A DNA stretch of 52,549 nt. It comes from Candidatus Gottesmanbacteria bacterium (GTDB taxonomy: Bacteria > Patescibacteriota > Microgenomatia > UBA10105). Positions 35,600-43,613 of this stretch are shown here, one piece after another. The number at the start of each line of letters is the position of its first letter. The first letter of the stretch is position 1. Made by a program: the position numbers and the translations under genes. The notes beneath the pieces are model-generated. The model saw nothing but the letters and a program-made list of their open reading frames with translations. It did no database searches and was not told the origin of the DNA. The stretch lies in contig JAHFKJ010000009.1 of assembly GCA_023245415.1 (NCBI GenBank), positions 1 to 52,549 on the forward strand. Direction: 5' to 3'.

Positions 35600-35857
35600 T
35601 TAACTCGAGGATCCGCGTAAGTATTTTATTTCACGAATTGTATCAACTCGTTTTTGCATGCGGGTTTTTTCTGCCTGTTGAATTTCCTGGGATATCTTTT
35701 CGATTTGCTGTAACTGATTTATGCGTATACTATAAGCTACAAATCCACCTGCTATTAACGCCAAACTAAAGGTGATGCAATAAATTTTTAACTTATTAGT
35801 TCGGGGACCGCTTTCGAGTGTTTTTTCCCACTGTTTTATAGTTGTTAAAACACTCAT
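35600..35857 (-). CDS. small bitopic membrane protein upstream of ftsE
   Basis: 85 residues, not recognised. A charged cytoplasmic segment (1-24) is followed by one helix (about 25-44) and a charged, probably coiled-coil tail (about 48-80). Topology and size resemble FtsL/DivIC-type proteins, but no sequence motif supports that. It is packed between ftsE (4 bp) and the anchored protein at 35873 (15 bp), so a role near the division module is plausible but unproven. Confidence 0.6.
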   Translation of the reverse strand: MSVLTTIKQWEKTLESGPRTNKLKIYCITFSLALIAGGFVAYSIRINQLQQIEKISQEIQQAEKTRMQKRVDTIREIKYLRGSSS

Positions 35858-35872
35858 ACTTTATTTACTGTT

Positions 35873-36361
35873 TTATTCAAGAAGTTCTAACCAACCAACG
35901 TCCATTAACCATCCTACACGTTCTGATCTAAGTGTTTGGCCACCAACTCGTACCTTCTTGTCATTGTACTCATCAAGCGCTACCACCGATGAAGTTAAAT
36001 ACACAAATTGAGAAGGACCACCCGGTCTTTCAATATGATGAGTACCTTCATTATTAATGCCACCTTCACGTAATATTCCTTCTGCAGTGTCAGGAAAATT
36101 TTTTTCGTCTTTTCTACCTACCATTTTTTTGGCGTCAACCCCTTTGGCTTGAGTCTGAGACTGGGTTCCTCCTTTCGAAGTCTGTTTACTATTCGTTTTA
36201 GCTAAAACAAAACCGGTAAATACCCCAAAACCAATTATAGCTATGAATAAAACTATTTTGGGCAGATCTACAGTGACTTGGGTTTCCCGTAAGGGTTCAA
36301 TATCTTTTACGATAGGAATTTCGTTCGAATGATCTGTTGATTTAAGTGGTATTTTTTGCAT
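35873..36361 (-). CDS. membrane-anchored protein with small C-terminal OB-like domain
   Basis: 162 residues from the ATG at 36361, chosen because a GGGAG ribosome site sits 4 nt upstream; a TTG six codons earlier would lie upstream of that site. One helix (about 36-55) follows a polar cytoplasmic tail. A Gly/Ser/Gln/Lys-rich linker (about 56-90) leads to a C-terminal domain (about 95-162). The stretch FVYLTSSVVALDEYNDKKVRVGGQT resembles the small nucleic-acid-binding-like OB folds seen in exported proteins of related genomes. Function unknown. Confidence 0.65.
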   Translation of the reverse strand: MQKIPLKSTDHSNEIPIVKDIEPLRETQVTVDLPKIVLFIAIIGFGVFTGFVLAKTNSKQTSKGGTQSQTQAKGVDAKKMVGRKDEKNFPDTAEGILREGGINNEGTHHIERPGGPSQFVYLTSSVVALDEYNDKKVRVGGQTLRSERVGWLMDVGWLELLE

Positions 36362-36365
36362 ATGT

Positions 36366-36373
36366 CTCCCTTC
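36366..36373 (-). promoter_or_regulatory. Shine-Dalgarno fixing the start at 36361
   Basis: GAAGGGAG on the minus strand, four nt before the ATG at 36361. It favours this ATG over the in-frame TTG at 36379. Confidence 0.5.
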
Positions 36374-36414
36374 ATTCAAGAATACTGATTTTTATAAATT
36401 TTTGCAAGTTGTGA

Positions 36415-37434
36415 TTAAAGCTGACGTAAACTGATTTTTTTTAAATTTGCTTCTATGAAAGGATCGAGTTGACCGTCCAAAACTGCATCTGTGTTGGTAG
36501 ATTCATGCCCAGTACGTACATCTTTTACCAGATGATACGGATGAAGCACATAATTACGAATTTGATTACTCCAGCCTGGTTTTTTATATACTCCGCGTAA
36601 ATCTTTTTGAGCAGAGGCACGTCTTTCTTCTTCAATCTCCCAGAGTTTAGCACGCAAAATCTTCAGCGCGTTCTCGCGGTTTTGACCCTGATATCGTTCC
36701 TGTTGACAAGTAACAACAATTCCAGTGGGTTTATGAGTAAGCCTGACTGCTGTTGAAACTTTGTTCACATTTTGACCTCCTTTCCCACCTGCCCGATAGA
36801 ATTCCCAACTTAGATCTCCTTCAGGAATGCCAACTTCAACGGTATTATCTATCATAGGCAGTACTTCAACCAGCGCAAATGAAGTTTGACGAAGTTTATC
36901 AGCATTAAAAGGCGACTGCCTCACCAATCTGTGCGTACCAGCTTCGCTTTTGAGCATTCCATAAGCAAATGTTCCTGATATGGTTATTACTACACTCTTA
37001 ATACCAGCCTCATCTCCTGCGGTTCGCTCTACTTCTTCCCATGTCCAACCCTTACTCTCAATATAGCGGGTATACATGCGAAAAAGAATTGAGGACCAGT
37101 CCATGGCTTCCGTACCGCCTTGTCCAGCATGGATTGCCACAATCGCATCATTGCGGTCGTATTTACCTGATAAATATACTTTAGTCTCGATCTTGGCTAA
37201 GACTTTTTTAAGTTCAGCCTCACCACCTGCATCAAGAAGTAATTCCAACTCCTTTACTTCATCAATTTCCTTTTGTAAACTTGCCAGCTCTTTCATTTTA
37301 CTGGTAGCTGTTTGATGGTCTTGCCAAAACACCGGATTAGAAGCTTCTTTTCCAAGTTCTTCGATTCTTCGTTTGGTATCAGTGATATTTATTTTAGTTA
37401 ACACATCTGCAACACGCTGATTCAATTCATCCAT
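36415..37434 (-). CDS. prfB: peptide chain release factor 2
   Basis: 339 residues. The stop-recognition tripeptide SPF is at 174-176, which reads UGA/UAA, and the peptidyl-hydrolysis motif GGQ is at 219-221 in [12 protein letters not shown]. The protein is in one continuous frame: the CUU-UGA shift site used by many bacteria near codon 25 is absent here and upstream of the ATG, where TAG closes the frame. The N-terminal domain is a little shorter than in E. coli (365). A specific UGA-reading factor fits the use of TGA as stop in this window. uppP lies upstream. Confidence 0.93.
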   Translation of the reverse strand: MDELNQRVADVLTKINITDTKRRIEELGKEASNPVFWQDHQTATSKMKELASLQKEIDEVKELELLLDAGGEAELKKVLAKIETKVYLSGKYDRNDAIVAIHAGQGGTEAMDWSSILFRMYTRYIESKGWTWEEVERTAGDEAGIKSVVITISGTFAYGMLKSEAGTHRLVRQSPFNADKLRQTSFALVEVLPMIDNTVEVGIPEGDLSWEFYRAGGKGGQNVNKVSTAVRLTHKPTGIVVTCQQERYQGQNRENALKILRAKLWEIEEERRASAQKDLRGVYKKPGWSNQIRNYVLHPYHLVKDVRTGHESTNTDAVLDGQLDPFIEANLKKISLRQL

Positions 37435-37482
37435 GTTGTAATGGTAGTCGATTTGAAGCTATAAAACAAGAAAGGTGCGTAT

Positions 37483-38316
37483 TTAAAATTTCAGGAAACC
37501 TAATATAAGCAAAACCAATCCCAACGCTATTCGATAAATAATGAAAGGATAAAGTGAATTTTTGGAGATGTACCGCAGGAAATATTTAATAGTTAAATAC
37601 CCGAATATTGCCGCCGTTACAATTCCAGTTATAAAAAAAAGCAGATCAGAAATGGTCAAACTGCCATGCAAAAACAATAGCAAAGTTTTCACTAGTTTCA
37701 ATCCTCCTGCCCCGGCAATAATAGGTGCGGACAATAAAAATGCGAATCGAGACGCTTCTTCACGGGTCAATCCTTCCCACATTCCTGTAGCCATAGTAAT
37801 TCCTGATCTGGATACACCTGGTATAAGAGCCAGAGATTGTGCAAGTCCAACCTTAACGCTCTCCCACCTATTCATACTATGAATCGATCGAGCTTTTTTA
37901 CCCGTTATTTCTACATAAATGAGTACTGATGAAAACACTATAAGCATCAACGCAACTAAGATGGGCGATCGGAATACTGTTTCAATTTTTTTCTCAAGCA
38001 ATAAACCAAAGATCATTCCCGGTATTGTTCCAATTATTAGTAAGATAACCAGTTTCTCAGAATCTGATCTGATTTGTCTTTTTTTGATAATTTCAATACC
38101 TGATATGAATAATTGCTGCCATTCTTTTTTGAAAAACAGCAGTAAAGCCACCAATGTTCCCATATGTAAAGCGGCATCAAATCCTAAACCGAATTTACTT
38201 TGGGAAATACCCAAAAAAATCTCAATAATAATCAAATGTCCTGTCGAAGACACAGGTAAAAATTCAGTTATTCCTTGAATTATTCCCAATATTCCTGATT
38301 TGATTAAGTCACTCAT
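37483..38316 (-). CDS. uppP: undecaprenyl-diphosphatase (UppP/BacA)
   Basis: 277 residues with about eight helices. QGITEFLPVSSTGH (14-27) and PGVSRSG (166-172) are the two inverted active-site motifs. The enzyme dephosphorylates undecaprenyl diphosphate, returning carrier lipid for peptidoglycan and for the polyprenyl-linked glycans that the first 28 kb of the window assembles. Length matches the family. A 48-bp gap separates it from prfB, and 54 bp from purM upstream; no clear promoter is visible. Confidence 0.94.
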   Translation of the reverse strand: MSDLIKSGILGIIQGITEFLPVSSTGHLIIIEIFLGISQSKFGLGFDAALHMGTLVALLLFFKKEWQQLFISGIEIIKKRQIRSDSEKLVILLIIGTIPGMIFGLLLEKKIETVFRSPILVALMLIVFSSVLIYVEITGKKARSIHSMNRWESVKVGLAQSLALIPGVSRSGITMATGMWEGLTREEASRFAFLLSAPIIAGAGGLKLVKTLLLFLHGSLTISDLLFFITGIVTAAIFGYLTIKYFLRYISKNSLYPFIIYRIALGLVLLILGFLKF

Positions 38317-38370
38317 GAAAGATAAGTAACTTTATATTCTTGAATTTCAAAAATCAAGTATTTAACCCTG

Positions 38371-39495
38371 TTAGCGCAATTCGAGCGACGATCCATCATA
38401 CACAAGATTTTTAGGTTTAATTATTACTTGTCGTTTACCTTGTTCTATAAAACCCGCATCAATCGATGCAAAACCAGATTGTTTGATAATTTTTTGTGTT
38501 CGTTCAATTTCTTTACTCGATAGATACAATGCGTAATCTGATCCCATATTGTATGTTTGATACATTTCATCATCAGATATATTGGCGTGAATCTGAATAA
38601 AAGCAAAAATTGGCTGTGGCTCAATCACCTGTTCTATTACGTATGTAAATTTGCCTCTCGCACGCATAAGTTTTCTTAAACCATGCCCTGTAATGTTTGA
38701 AATGTAATGAATATCGATACTGGCTTTTTGCAAGCTCTGAATGAGTCTAGCATAGATATTTGTTTTGGTAAGTAAACTTTCACCATAAGTTTTCCCATTT
38801 GGTAATTTTGTCGCGTAACCTTGCGGAAGTTTCTTCGCGATGACACGAGTCAACGATATGCCATTGGCATTTACTCCATTACTCTTTATAAGTAAAATTC
38901 TATCTCCAGCCTGTAGCTTATTATCAGTAATCAAGTGTTTTTTACTCCTAATAATTCCAATTGCCGACCCGCCAAGATCGATTGTGTCTGGAACAACTAT
39001 GCCTTTTAATGTTGGTGTTTCGCCTCCACCCCAGACCACTTGAGCTTCATTGCAAGCGTTTTTCCATCCAGCTACAAAATCTCTCATCCGTTTTTTATCC
39101 TGCAACCAGGAATTATCTTCTACCGCCCAATATGCATGAATAACCAAGGGTGTGGCTCCAACTGAAACAAGATCATTAATAATAGTTGCAACAGTATCAT
39201 GTGCGATAACGTCGTAGTAGGTTTTCCCAGTAATCTTCCGCATTCCATCTGCAACCAAATTTTTTGTTCCGAGTCCTTCAATTACAGACGCCATTAAAGG
39301 CGTCTGTTTATCCCGAGACGAACCGAGGGACCATACGAACGCTGATTCACCCCGACTATCTGATAATTCACGAAACCCATGCGTTATTAAGTTCTCACCT
39401 GTTTTTAGCGCCGCAGTTTGCGCAAGTATTTTAATCGGGTCTTTAATGGCGTAATTATCTCCAACTTGGGCATAGGTAATTGAATTCTTATTCAT
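38371..39495 (-). CDS. purM: phosphoribosylformylglycinamidine cyclo-ligase (PurM), divergent
   Basis: 374 residues of the PurM/PurL superfamily. It closes FGAM to AIR using ATP. TYAQVGDNYAIKDP replaces the usual YkDaGVd opening. Recognisable blocks are IAHDTVATIINDLVSVGATPL, WGGGETPTLKG with the substrate-binding GGET, and NGVNANGISLTR. It is longer than E. coli PurM (345) and clearly divergent; the NITGHGLRKL stretch is retained. Synteny with purC, purE and purK supports the call. A selenophosphate-synthase or thiamine-kinase relative is unlikely because of the GGET motif and neighbours. Confidence 0.85.
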   Translation of the reverse strand: MNKNSITYAQVGDNYAIKDPIKILAQTAALKTGENLITHGFRELSDSRGESAFVWSLGSSRDKQTPLMASVIEGLGTKNLVADGMRKITGKTYYDVIAHDTVATIINDLVSVGATPLVIHAYWAVEDNSWLQDKKRMRDFVAGWKNACNEAQVVWGGGETPTLKGIVVPDTIDLGGSAIGIIRSKKHLITDNKLQAGDRILLIKSNGVNANGISLTRVIAKKLPQGYATKLPNGKTYGESLLTKTNIYARLIQSLQKASIDIHYISNITGHGLRKLMRARGKFTYVIEQVIEPQPIFAFIQIHANISDDEMYQTYNMGSDYALYLSSKEIERTQKIIKQSGFASIDAGFIEQGKRQVIIKPKNLVYDGSSLELR

Positions 39496-39513
39496 AACTA
39501 CACAATCTTTAAC

Positions 39514-39534
39514 TTCGTAAAAGAATTTTACGAA
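39514..39534. repeat. inverted repeat between purC and purM
   Basis: Arms TTCGTAAAA and TTTTACGAA are perfectly complementary around a GAA loop. It lies in the 57-bp gap after the purC stop, on the way to the purM start. There is no T-tract on the minus-strand side, so I read it as a possible mRNA hairpin or operator, not a terminator. Confidence 0.4.
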
Positions 39535-39552
39535 AAGAAATGGTGAAATAAA

Positions 39553-40524
39553 TTAAATGTGAAGATTCAAGATAGAAGTACTAATTTCTTTTTCAATCGG
39601 ATATTTTTGCACTTTGAATATCTTTCCGGTGATTTTTTCATAGACTCCAATATACCGTTTTGCAAGCGCAACCACCAGTTCTATAGGCATCTCCGGCGGT
39701 TTTCCCTCACCTCGGTATCCCCTCTTAGCATACCAAAGCCGCAAAAATTCTTTGTCAAAATTTTCCGGTTCCAAGCCTTTTTTAAATCTTTGTAGGTAGG
39801 TTTTTGCGATCCAAAATCGGGAGGAATCAGGCGTGTGAATTTCATCAATCAGTGTCAGCTGTCCTTTGTACAAACCAAATTCATACTTAGTGTCAATAAG
39901 TATCAGCCCTCGTCGTTTACAAAACCGGCTTCCATAATCAAATAAATTGAGCGCCACTTTTTCCATTTGCTTATATAATTTTTCCGGAATTATTTTACGT
40001 TTTATGATTTCCTCCCTTGTCAGTCTTTCGTCATGCACAGTACTTCCGGCTTCCGGATGAGTGGTGGGAGTGATCACCGGATTGGGTAATTTTTGATTTT
40101 TCTTAAGTCCCTCAGGAAAGTTAATTCCATAAATAAGCCGTTCACCTTTTTCATAAGAATACCAAATACTCGTTTTGGTGACGCCTGATATATAACCGCG
40201 GACGACCATCTCGACCGGTAGCGGTACACAATCATTGGCAATTAGTACATTTGGATGAGGGACTTCAGTCAAATGATTGGGAATAATCTGCTTAGTTTTT
40301 TCAAACCAAAATGCTGCAAGCAGATTGAGGACTGCGCCTTTAAATGGAATGTGACCCAAAATCACATCAAAAGCTGATTGTCGGTCTGTGGTGATAAGAA
40401 TGCGTTTACCATCAACTTTATAAAAATCCCGTACTTTTCCCTGATATTTTTTACCCAGTCCAGGAACATCAATAGTTTCTAATACTGAGGTAAGCGCATG
40501 CAAGATCGTCTTTTTCTGTAACAT
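39553..40524 (-). CDS. purC: SAICAR synthase
   Basis: 323 residues, the longer yeast-like form rather than the 237-residue E. coli form. It ligates aspartate to CAIR. YQGKVRDFY near 24-32 is the ATP-binding start, ITTDRQSAFDVILG near 43-56, VVRGYISG near 106-113, TPTTHPEAG near 151-160, and LIDEIHTPDSSRFW near 230-243 carries the metal/substrate acidic residues. The next gene, purE, makes its substrate. The purE stop is 3 bp from the purC ATG. Confidence 0.93.
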   Translation of the reverse strand: MLQKKTILHALTSVLETIDVPGLGKKYQGKVRDFYKVDGKRILITTDRQSAFDVILGHIPFKGAVLNLLAAFWFEKTKQIIPNHLTEVPHPNVLIANDCVPLPVEMVVRGYISGVTKTSIWYSYEKGERLIYGINFPEGLKKNQKLPNPVITPTTHPEAGSTVHDERLTREEIIKRKIIPEKLYKQMEKVALNLFDYGSRFCKRRGLILIDTKYEFGLYKGQLTLIDEIHTPDSSRFWIAKTYLQRFKKGLEPENFDKEFLRLWYAKRGYRGEGKPPEMPIELVVALAKRYIGVYEKITGKIFKVQKYPIEKEISTSILNLHI

Positions 40525-40527
40525 AAA

Positions 40528-41052
40528 TTATTTTCCTGTTAACTTAAGGTATTGTCGAAACCCAAAGTCTTCAAGTTTATGTGCTTTATTTTCAACTTCT
40601 TTTTTAATTTTCTCTTTAAACGTAAGTATTTTATCAGAAACTCGTTTATCACTCGTACCAATAATTTCAGCTGCTAAAATTCCTGCATTTTTAGCACCGT
40701 TAACCGTGACTGTGGCAACAGGAACTCCAGACGGCATTTGCACAATTGAGTACAGCGAATCGATTCCAAAAAGAAATTTAGATTGAATAGGTACACCTAC
40801 TACCGGTAGTGTTGTTAATGCTGCAATCATCCCGGGTAAATGTGCAGATCCGCCCGCTCCGGCAATAATTACTTTCAATCCTCTCTCTGCTGCTTTTTTA
40901 GCATAATCGAACATTCTTTCTGGAGTACGATGTGCAGATACAATAGTTAATTCAAAATCTATATCAAATTCCTCAAGTACTTTGGCTGATTCCTGCATAA
41001 CAGGCAAATCTGAATCCGAACCCATTACTATTCCTACTAACAAATTTTTCAT
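40528..41052 (-). CDS. purE: N5-carboxyaminoimidazole ribonucleotide mutase (PurE class I)
   Basis: 174 residues. GSDSDLPVM is at 11-19, SAHRTPERM near 41-49, and AGGSAHLPGMIAALTTLPVVGVP follows, the full PurE active site. Presence of purK next door makes it the class I mutase that isomerises N5-CAIR to CAIR. A strong GAGGGGG ribosome site precedes it. Confidence 0.95.
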   Translation of the reverse strand: MKNLLVGIVMGSDSDLPVMQESAKVLEEFDIDFELTIVSAHRTPERMFDYAKKAAERGLKVIIAGAGGSAHLPGMIAALTTLPVVGVPIQSKFLFGIDSLYSIVQMPSGVPVATVTVNGAKNAGILAAEIIGTSDKRVSDKILTFKEKIKKEVENKAHKLEDFGFRQYLKLTGK

Positions 41053-41151
41053 TTTTAATCCCCCTCTTTTAAAAGATTAGTGGTAGGTGATACATAAACT
41101 ATATTTTTTGCATAATCCTTAATTTTCTCCCATCATAAGGAATTAAAGAAA
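41053..41151 (-). promoter_or_regulatory. purK-purE gap with strong Shine-Dalgarno
   Basis: This 99-bp gap contains GAGGGGG (41060-41066), 7 nt before the purE ATG. Further upstream TATAGT and GATTAT hexamers could be -10 boxes, but no matching -35 is convincing. The gap suggests purE-purC-purM may be transcribed separately from purK. Confidence 0.4.
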
Positions 41152-42279
41152 TTATATAGTAATAAACATCCTCGCCCGTTTGGCTTTTTTATACGCGTTT
41201 TGAATAGTTTTATCAATAGCAGTAATGTGTCCCATTTTGCGTTCCATCTTCGTATCTTTTTTGCCATAAATATGCACATATGTTTGTGGCAAGCGCAGCG
41301 CATCATCCATACCAGTTACCTGGGCCACACCTGTGCGCCCGCCTAAAATATTGATCATCACAGCAGCGGGCACAATCATATCAGTCTGACCCAAGGGCAA
41401 ACCAGTAATCGCGCGGATGTGCTGTTCAAATTGATTGGTGATACAAGCTTCAATAGTGTAATGTCCGCTGTTATGAACTCGCGGAGCGATTTCATTTACA
41501 AGTACTTGGCCTCTCTTTGTCAAAAACATTTCAATTCCAAACACACCCGCGCCTTGAAGTTGCTGCATGACTTTTTTGGCAAGTACCTGAGTTTTTTTAG
41601 AAATATTTTTCTTAATTGGTGCGGGTGCTTTGACTATATGGCAAATATTATTTTTGTGAATTGTTTCAACTACCGGATACGTCGCAATTTCCCCCTCGGT
41701 ATTTCGGGCTACCATAATAGCCAACTCTTTTACAAAAGGCACGAATTTTTCGACATAGAGACCCGAGCCCTGCAGTGAATTGAGACTTTTATCAATATCA
41801 CTGGCCTTTCGAATAAGGGCGTTTCCGCGACCATCATAGGCAAAACGGCGGGTTTTGAGAAAGATGGGATAGCCAAATTTTTTGACAGCTTTCAATATGT
41901 CCTCTTTATTTTCAACCTCAAGAAAATCAGCGACAGGTATACCATTTTTTTTGAAAAATTCTTTTTGCAGATATTTATCGTTAATGAGTTTAAACGACGT
42001 GATCGATGGATGAATAACAGCCCCGTTTTCGATTAAGTTGTCAAAAATATCTGAGTTCTCAAGTTCGATTTCGTAGGTAATCACATCTGATTTTTTAGCA
42101 AGCTTAGTAAGTGCCTGTTTATCAGAGTATTGGGCAACAATCTGTTCATCAGCAACTTGACCAGCCGGACTCTCGGGTGTCGGATCAAGAATGGTGACCC
42201 GAAAACCCATTTTGTGAGCCTCAAAAGCCATCATCCGTCCCAGTTGTCCTCCGCCAACTATACCAATTCTATTTTTCAT
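41152..42279 (-). CDS. purK: N5-carboxyaminoimidazole ribonucleotide synthase
   Basis: 375 residues, ATP-grasp fold. It makes N5-CAIR from AIR, bicarbonate and ATP. GIVGGGQLGRMMA at the N terminus, FLKTRRFAYDGRGN near 145-158 (ATP lid) and NEIAPRVHNSGHYTIEAC near 265-282 are all canonical PurK blocks. It is the first minus-strand gene left of the plus-strand peptidase, so the 84-bp divergent gap should carry its promoter; TATTAT at 42302-42307 with a distant TTTACA is the best candidate. Confidence 0.94.
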   Translation of the reverse strand: MKNRIGIVGGGQLGRMMAFEAHKMGFRVTILDPTPESPAGQVADEQIVAQYSDKQALTKLAKKSDVITYEIELENSDIFDNLIENGAVIHPSITSFKLINDKYLQKEFFKKNGIPVADFLEVENKEDILKAVKKFGYPIFLKTRRFAYDGRGNALIRKASDIDKSLNSLQGSGLYVEKFVPFVKELAIMVARNTEGEIATYPVVETIHKNNICHIVKAPAPIKKNISKKTQVLAKKVMQQLQGAGVFGIEMFLTKRGQVLVNEIAPRVHNSGHYTIEACITNQFEQHIRAITGLPLGQTDMIVPAAVMINILGGRTGVAQVTGMDDALRLPQTYVHIYGKKDTKMERKMGHITAIDKTIQNAYKKAKRARMFITI

Positions 42280-42301
42280 TAATTAATTACATCTTATAGA
42301 G

Positions 42302-42307
42302 ATAATA
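42302..42307 (-). promoter_or_regulatory. possible -10 element for purK
   Basis: TATTAT on the minus strand, with TTTACA about 20 bp upstream, in the divergent gap between purK and the plus-strand gene. The spacer is longer than ideal, so confidence is low. Confidence 0.25.
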
Positions 42308-42326
42308 CTGATGTTTATTTTTTTTG

Positions 42327-42355
42327 TTGTAAACAAAAATATATTAGCATATAAT
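42327..42355 (+). promoter_or_regulatory. promoter of the plus-strand peptidase, predicted leaderless
   Basis: Perfect -10 TATAAT at 42350-42355; -35 TTGTAA at 42327-42332 with a 17-bp spacer. The ATG at 42364 begins 8 nt after the -10, where transcription should start, and no Shine-Dalgarno sequence exists. This is the clearest leaderless layout in the window. Confidence 0.6.
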
Positions 42356-42363
42356 CGCTTTGC

Positions 42364-43575
42364 ATGACAACACCAGATCAAACATATTCAGATAAATTCG
42401 CAGAAATCGTACCAAATTTACAAGATTTATATGCTCTTACCCAACAGCTTATAACTCCTGAAATGGTTTACACTCTTACACAGCGGCTTGCTTCTGTATA
42501 TGCACCTACCGGAACTGTAGCATTTACCATCGGCCCTGTGTTAAATCAAATTGCTGCGGAGTTTCCCGGATATAATAGAATTACTGTATATCCTCATTAT
42601 TTAGACACACCCAGTCCTGCATTTGACGTAAACTGTGTTACTAAAAATACTCCCGTTTTTTTCACACACGCGGATGAAATTTCGTATGATGTCAAAACTA
42701 TGGGCTCTGGCGAAGTACCTTTGACTCCTCTATGTGCGCATCGGCAACAACCAAACATGCAGTTTCCCGGTGTTGTTCTTCGTTACAAAGATACAAAGGG
42801 TGAGCAGATACTTGAACAAATAGCTGAAGGATTTGTCCAAACAAAACCAGATAGTACAGTGATTTTCACCACTCAACATGGCTCTGAAGGAAAAATAAAA
42901 GCAGGAGATCGCGTTGTATTCAATCCCGAACAACGCTTAGCACTTGCCACAGATGGAGATACAATGACCGGAATTATAGATAACCGAGCTGGAATGGCTA
43001 TCGCTTTAGCAGTGATTCAGGTATTGGCCAATCCAGATCAGAAAATTAATCACCTTAGGGAAACGGCAGCAACTTTTATTGCAACTGATGGTGAAGAGGG
43101 AGTCGCAGATCCTCCAGTTTTTGCCTGGGGAGCTCGAGAGGTTGCATTGGCGCTACGAGAGAAATATGCGGATCAGTCGCCGATGATCGTTACCGATGGA
43201 CATGATTTTAATCGGGATAGCATTATTCCACCACAGGCATTAATTGCCCGCGTGGTTTCAAACGGTAAGGGTCCGGTCATTCAACCCGACAGGTTGCATC
43301 GAGTAAGATTACTGGTTGAAGCAATCGAAACTATTACAGGTCAACAAATGGCTGCAGAAACAGATACCGTAGGAGGCACAACGTCTAGAAGTGATGATGA
43401 AGGTTTACGGCGAGGCGGTATAGCCGGACGTTTAATTTATCCAATTGGTTATGGTGTAAAAGCAGCCCACCATGATGATGGAGAACCTGCAGCAGCATCG
43501 TTGAATAACTTAGTTACAACTGCCCGATTCTTAACTCTAGCTGTCTACGCAGCAAATAAAGGATTGCTGTATTAA
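42364..43575 (+). CDS. M42-like binuclear metallopeptidase, the only plus-strand gene
   Basis: 403 residues. Spaced metal-site motifs fit the M42/M28 di-zinc aminopeptidase fold: HAD (102-104), IDNRAG (205-210), catalytic EE (244-245), TDGHD (277-281) and HH (369-370). Extra blocks not usual in M42 are CAHR (124-127), GKGPVI (301-306), SRSDD (341-345) and HDDGEPAAASLNNL. All recur in the paralogue at 50947-52083. No signal peptide is seen, so it is cytoplasmic. A deacylase or amidohydrolase role is possible. It sits in the purine cluster against the common orientation and has its own promoter and terminator. Confidence 0.75.
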   Translation: MTTPDQTYSDKFAEIVPNLQDLYALTQQLITPEMVYTLTQRLASVYAPTGTVAFTIGPVLNQIAAEFPGYNRITVYPHYLDTPSPAFDVNCVTKNTPVFFTHADEISYDVKTMGSGEVPLTPLCAHRQQPNMQFPGVVLRYKDTKGEQILEQIAEGFVQTKPDSTVIFTTQHGSEGKIKAGDRVVFNPEQRLALATDGDTMTGIIDNRAGMAIALAVIQVLANPDQKINHLRETAATFIATDGEEGVADPPVFAWGAREVALALREKYADQSPMIVTDGHDFNRDSIIPPQALIARVVSNGKGPVIQPDRLHRVRLLVEAIETITGQQMAAETDTVGGTTSRSDDEGLRRGGIAGRLIYPIGYGVKAAHHDDGEPAAASLNNLVTTARFLTLAVYAANKGLLY

Positions 43576-43613
43576 TTGGTAGACTCTGCAGATCAACCAT
43601 TAATTGTTTTTTT
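43571..43613 (+). terminator. intrinsic terminator between convergent genes
   Basis: ATTAATTGGT (43571-43580) pairs with ACCATTAAT (43596-43604) with one bulged T; a TCTGCAGA self-complementary segment lies in the loop. Seven T follow at 43607-43613. It starts at the plus-strand stop codon and runs into the end of purB, ending the peptidase transcript. GC in the stem is low, so efficiency is uncertain. Confidence 0.5.

Noticed and set aside
36415-37434. Genetic-code change (UGA as an amino acid), known in some CPR groups
   Set aside because: prfB retains the SPF motif, and several genes here end in TGA at conserved family lengths or ATGA junctions.
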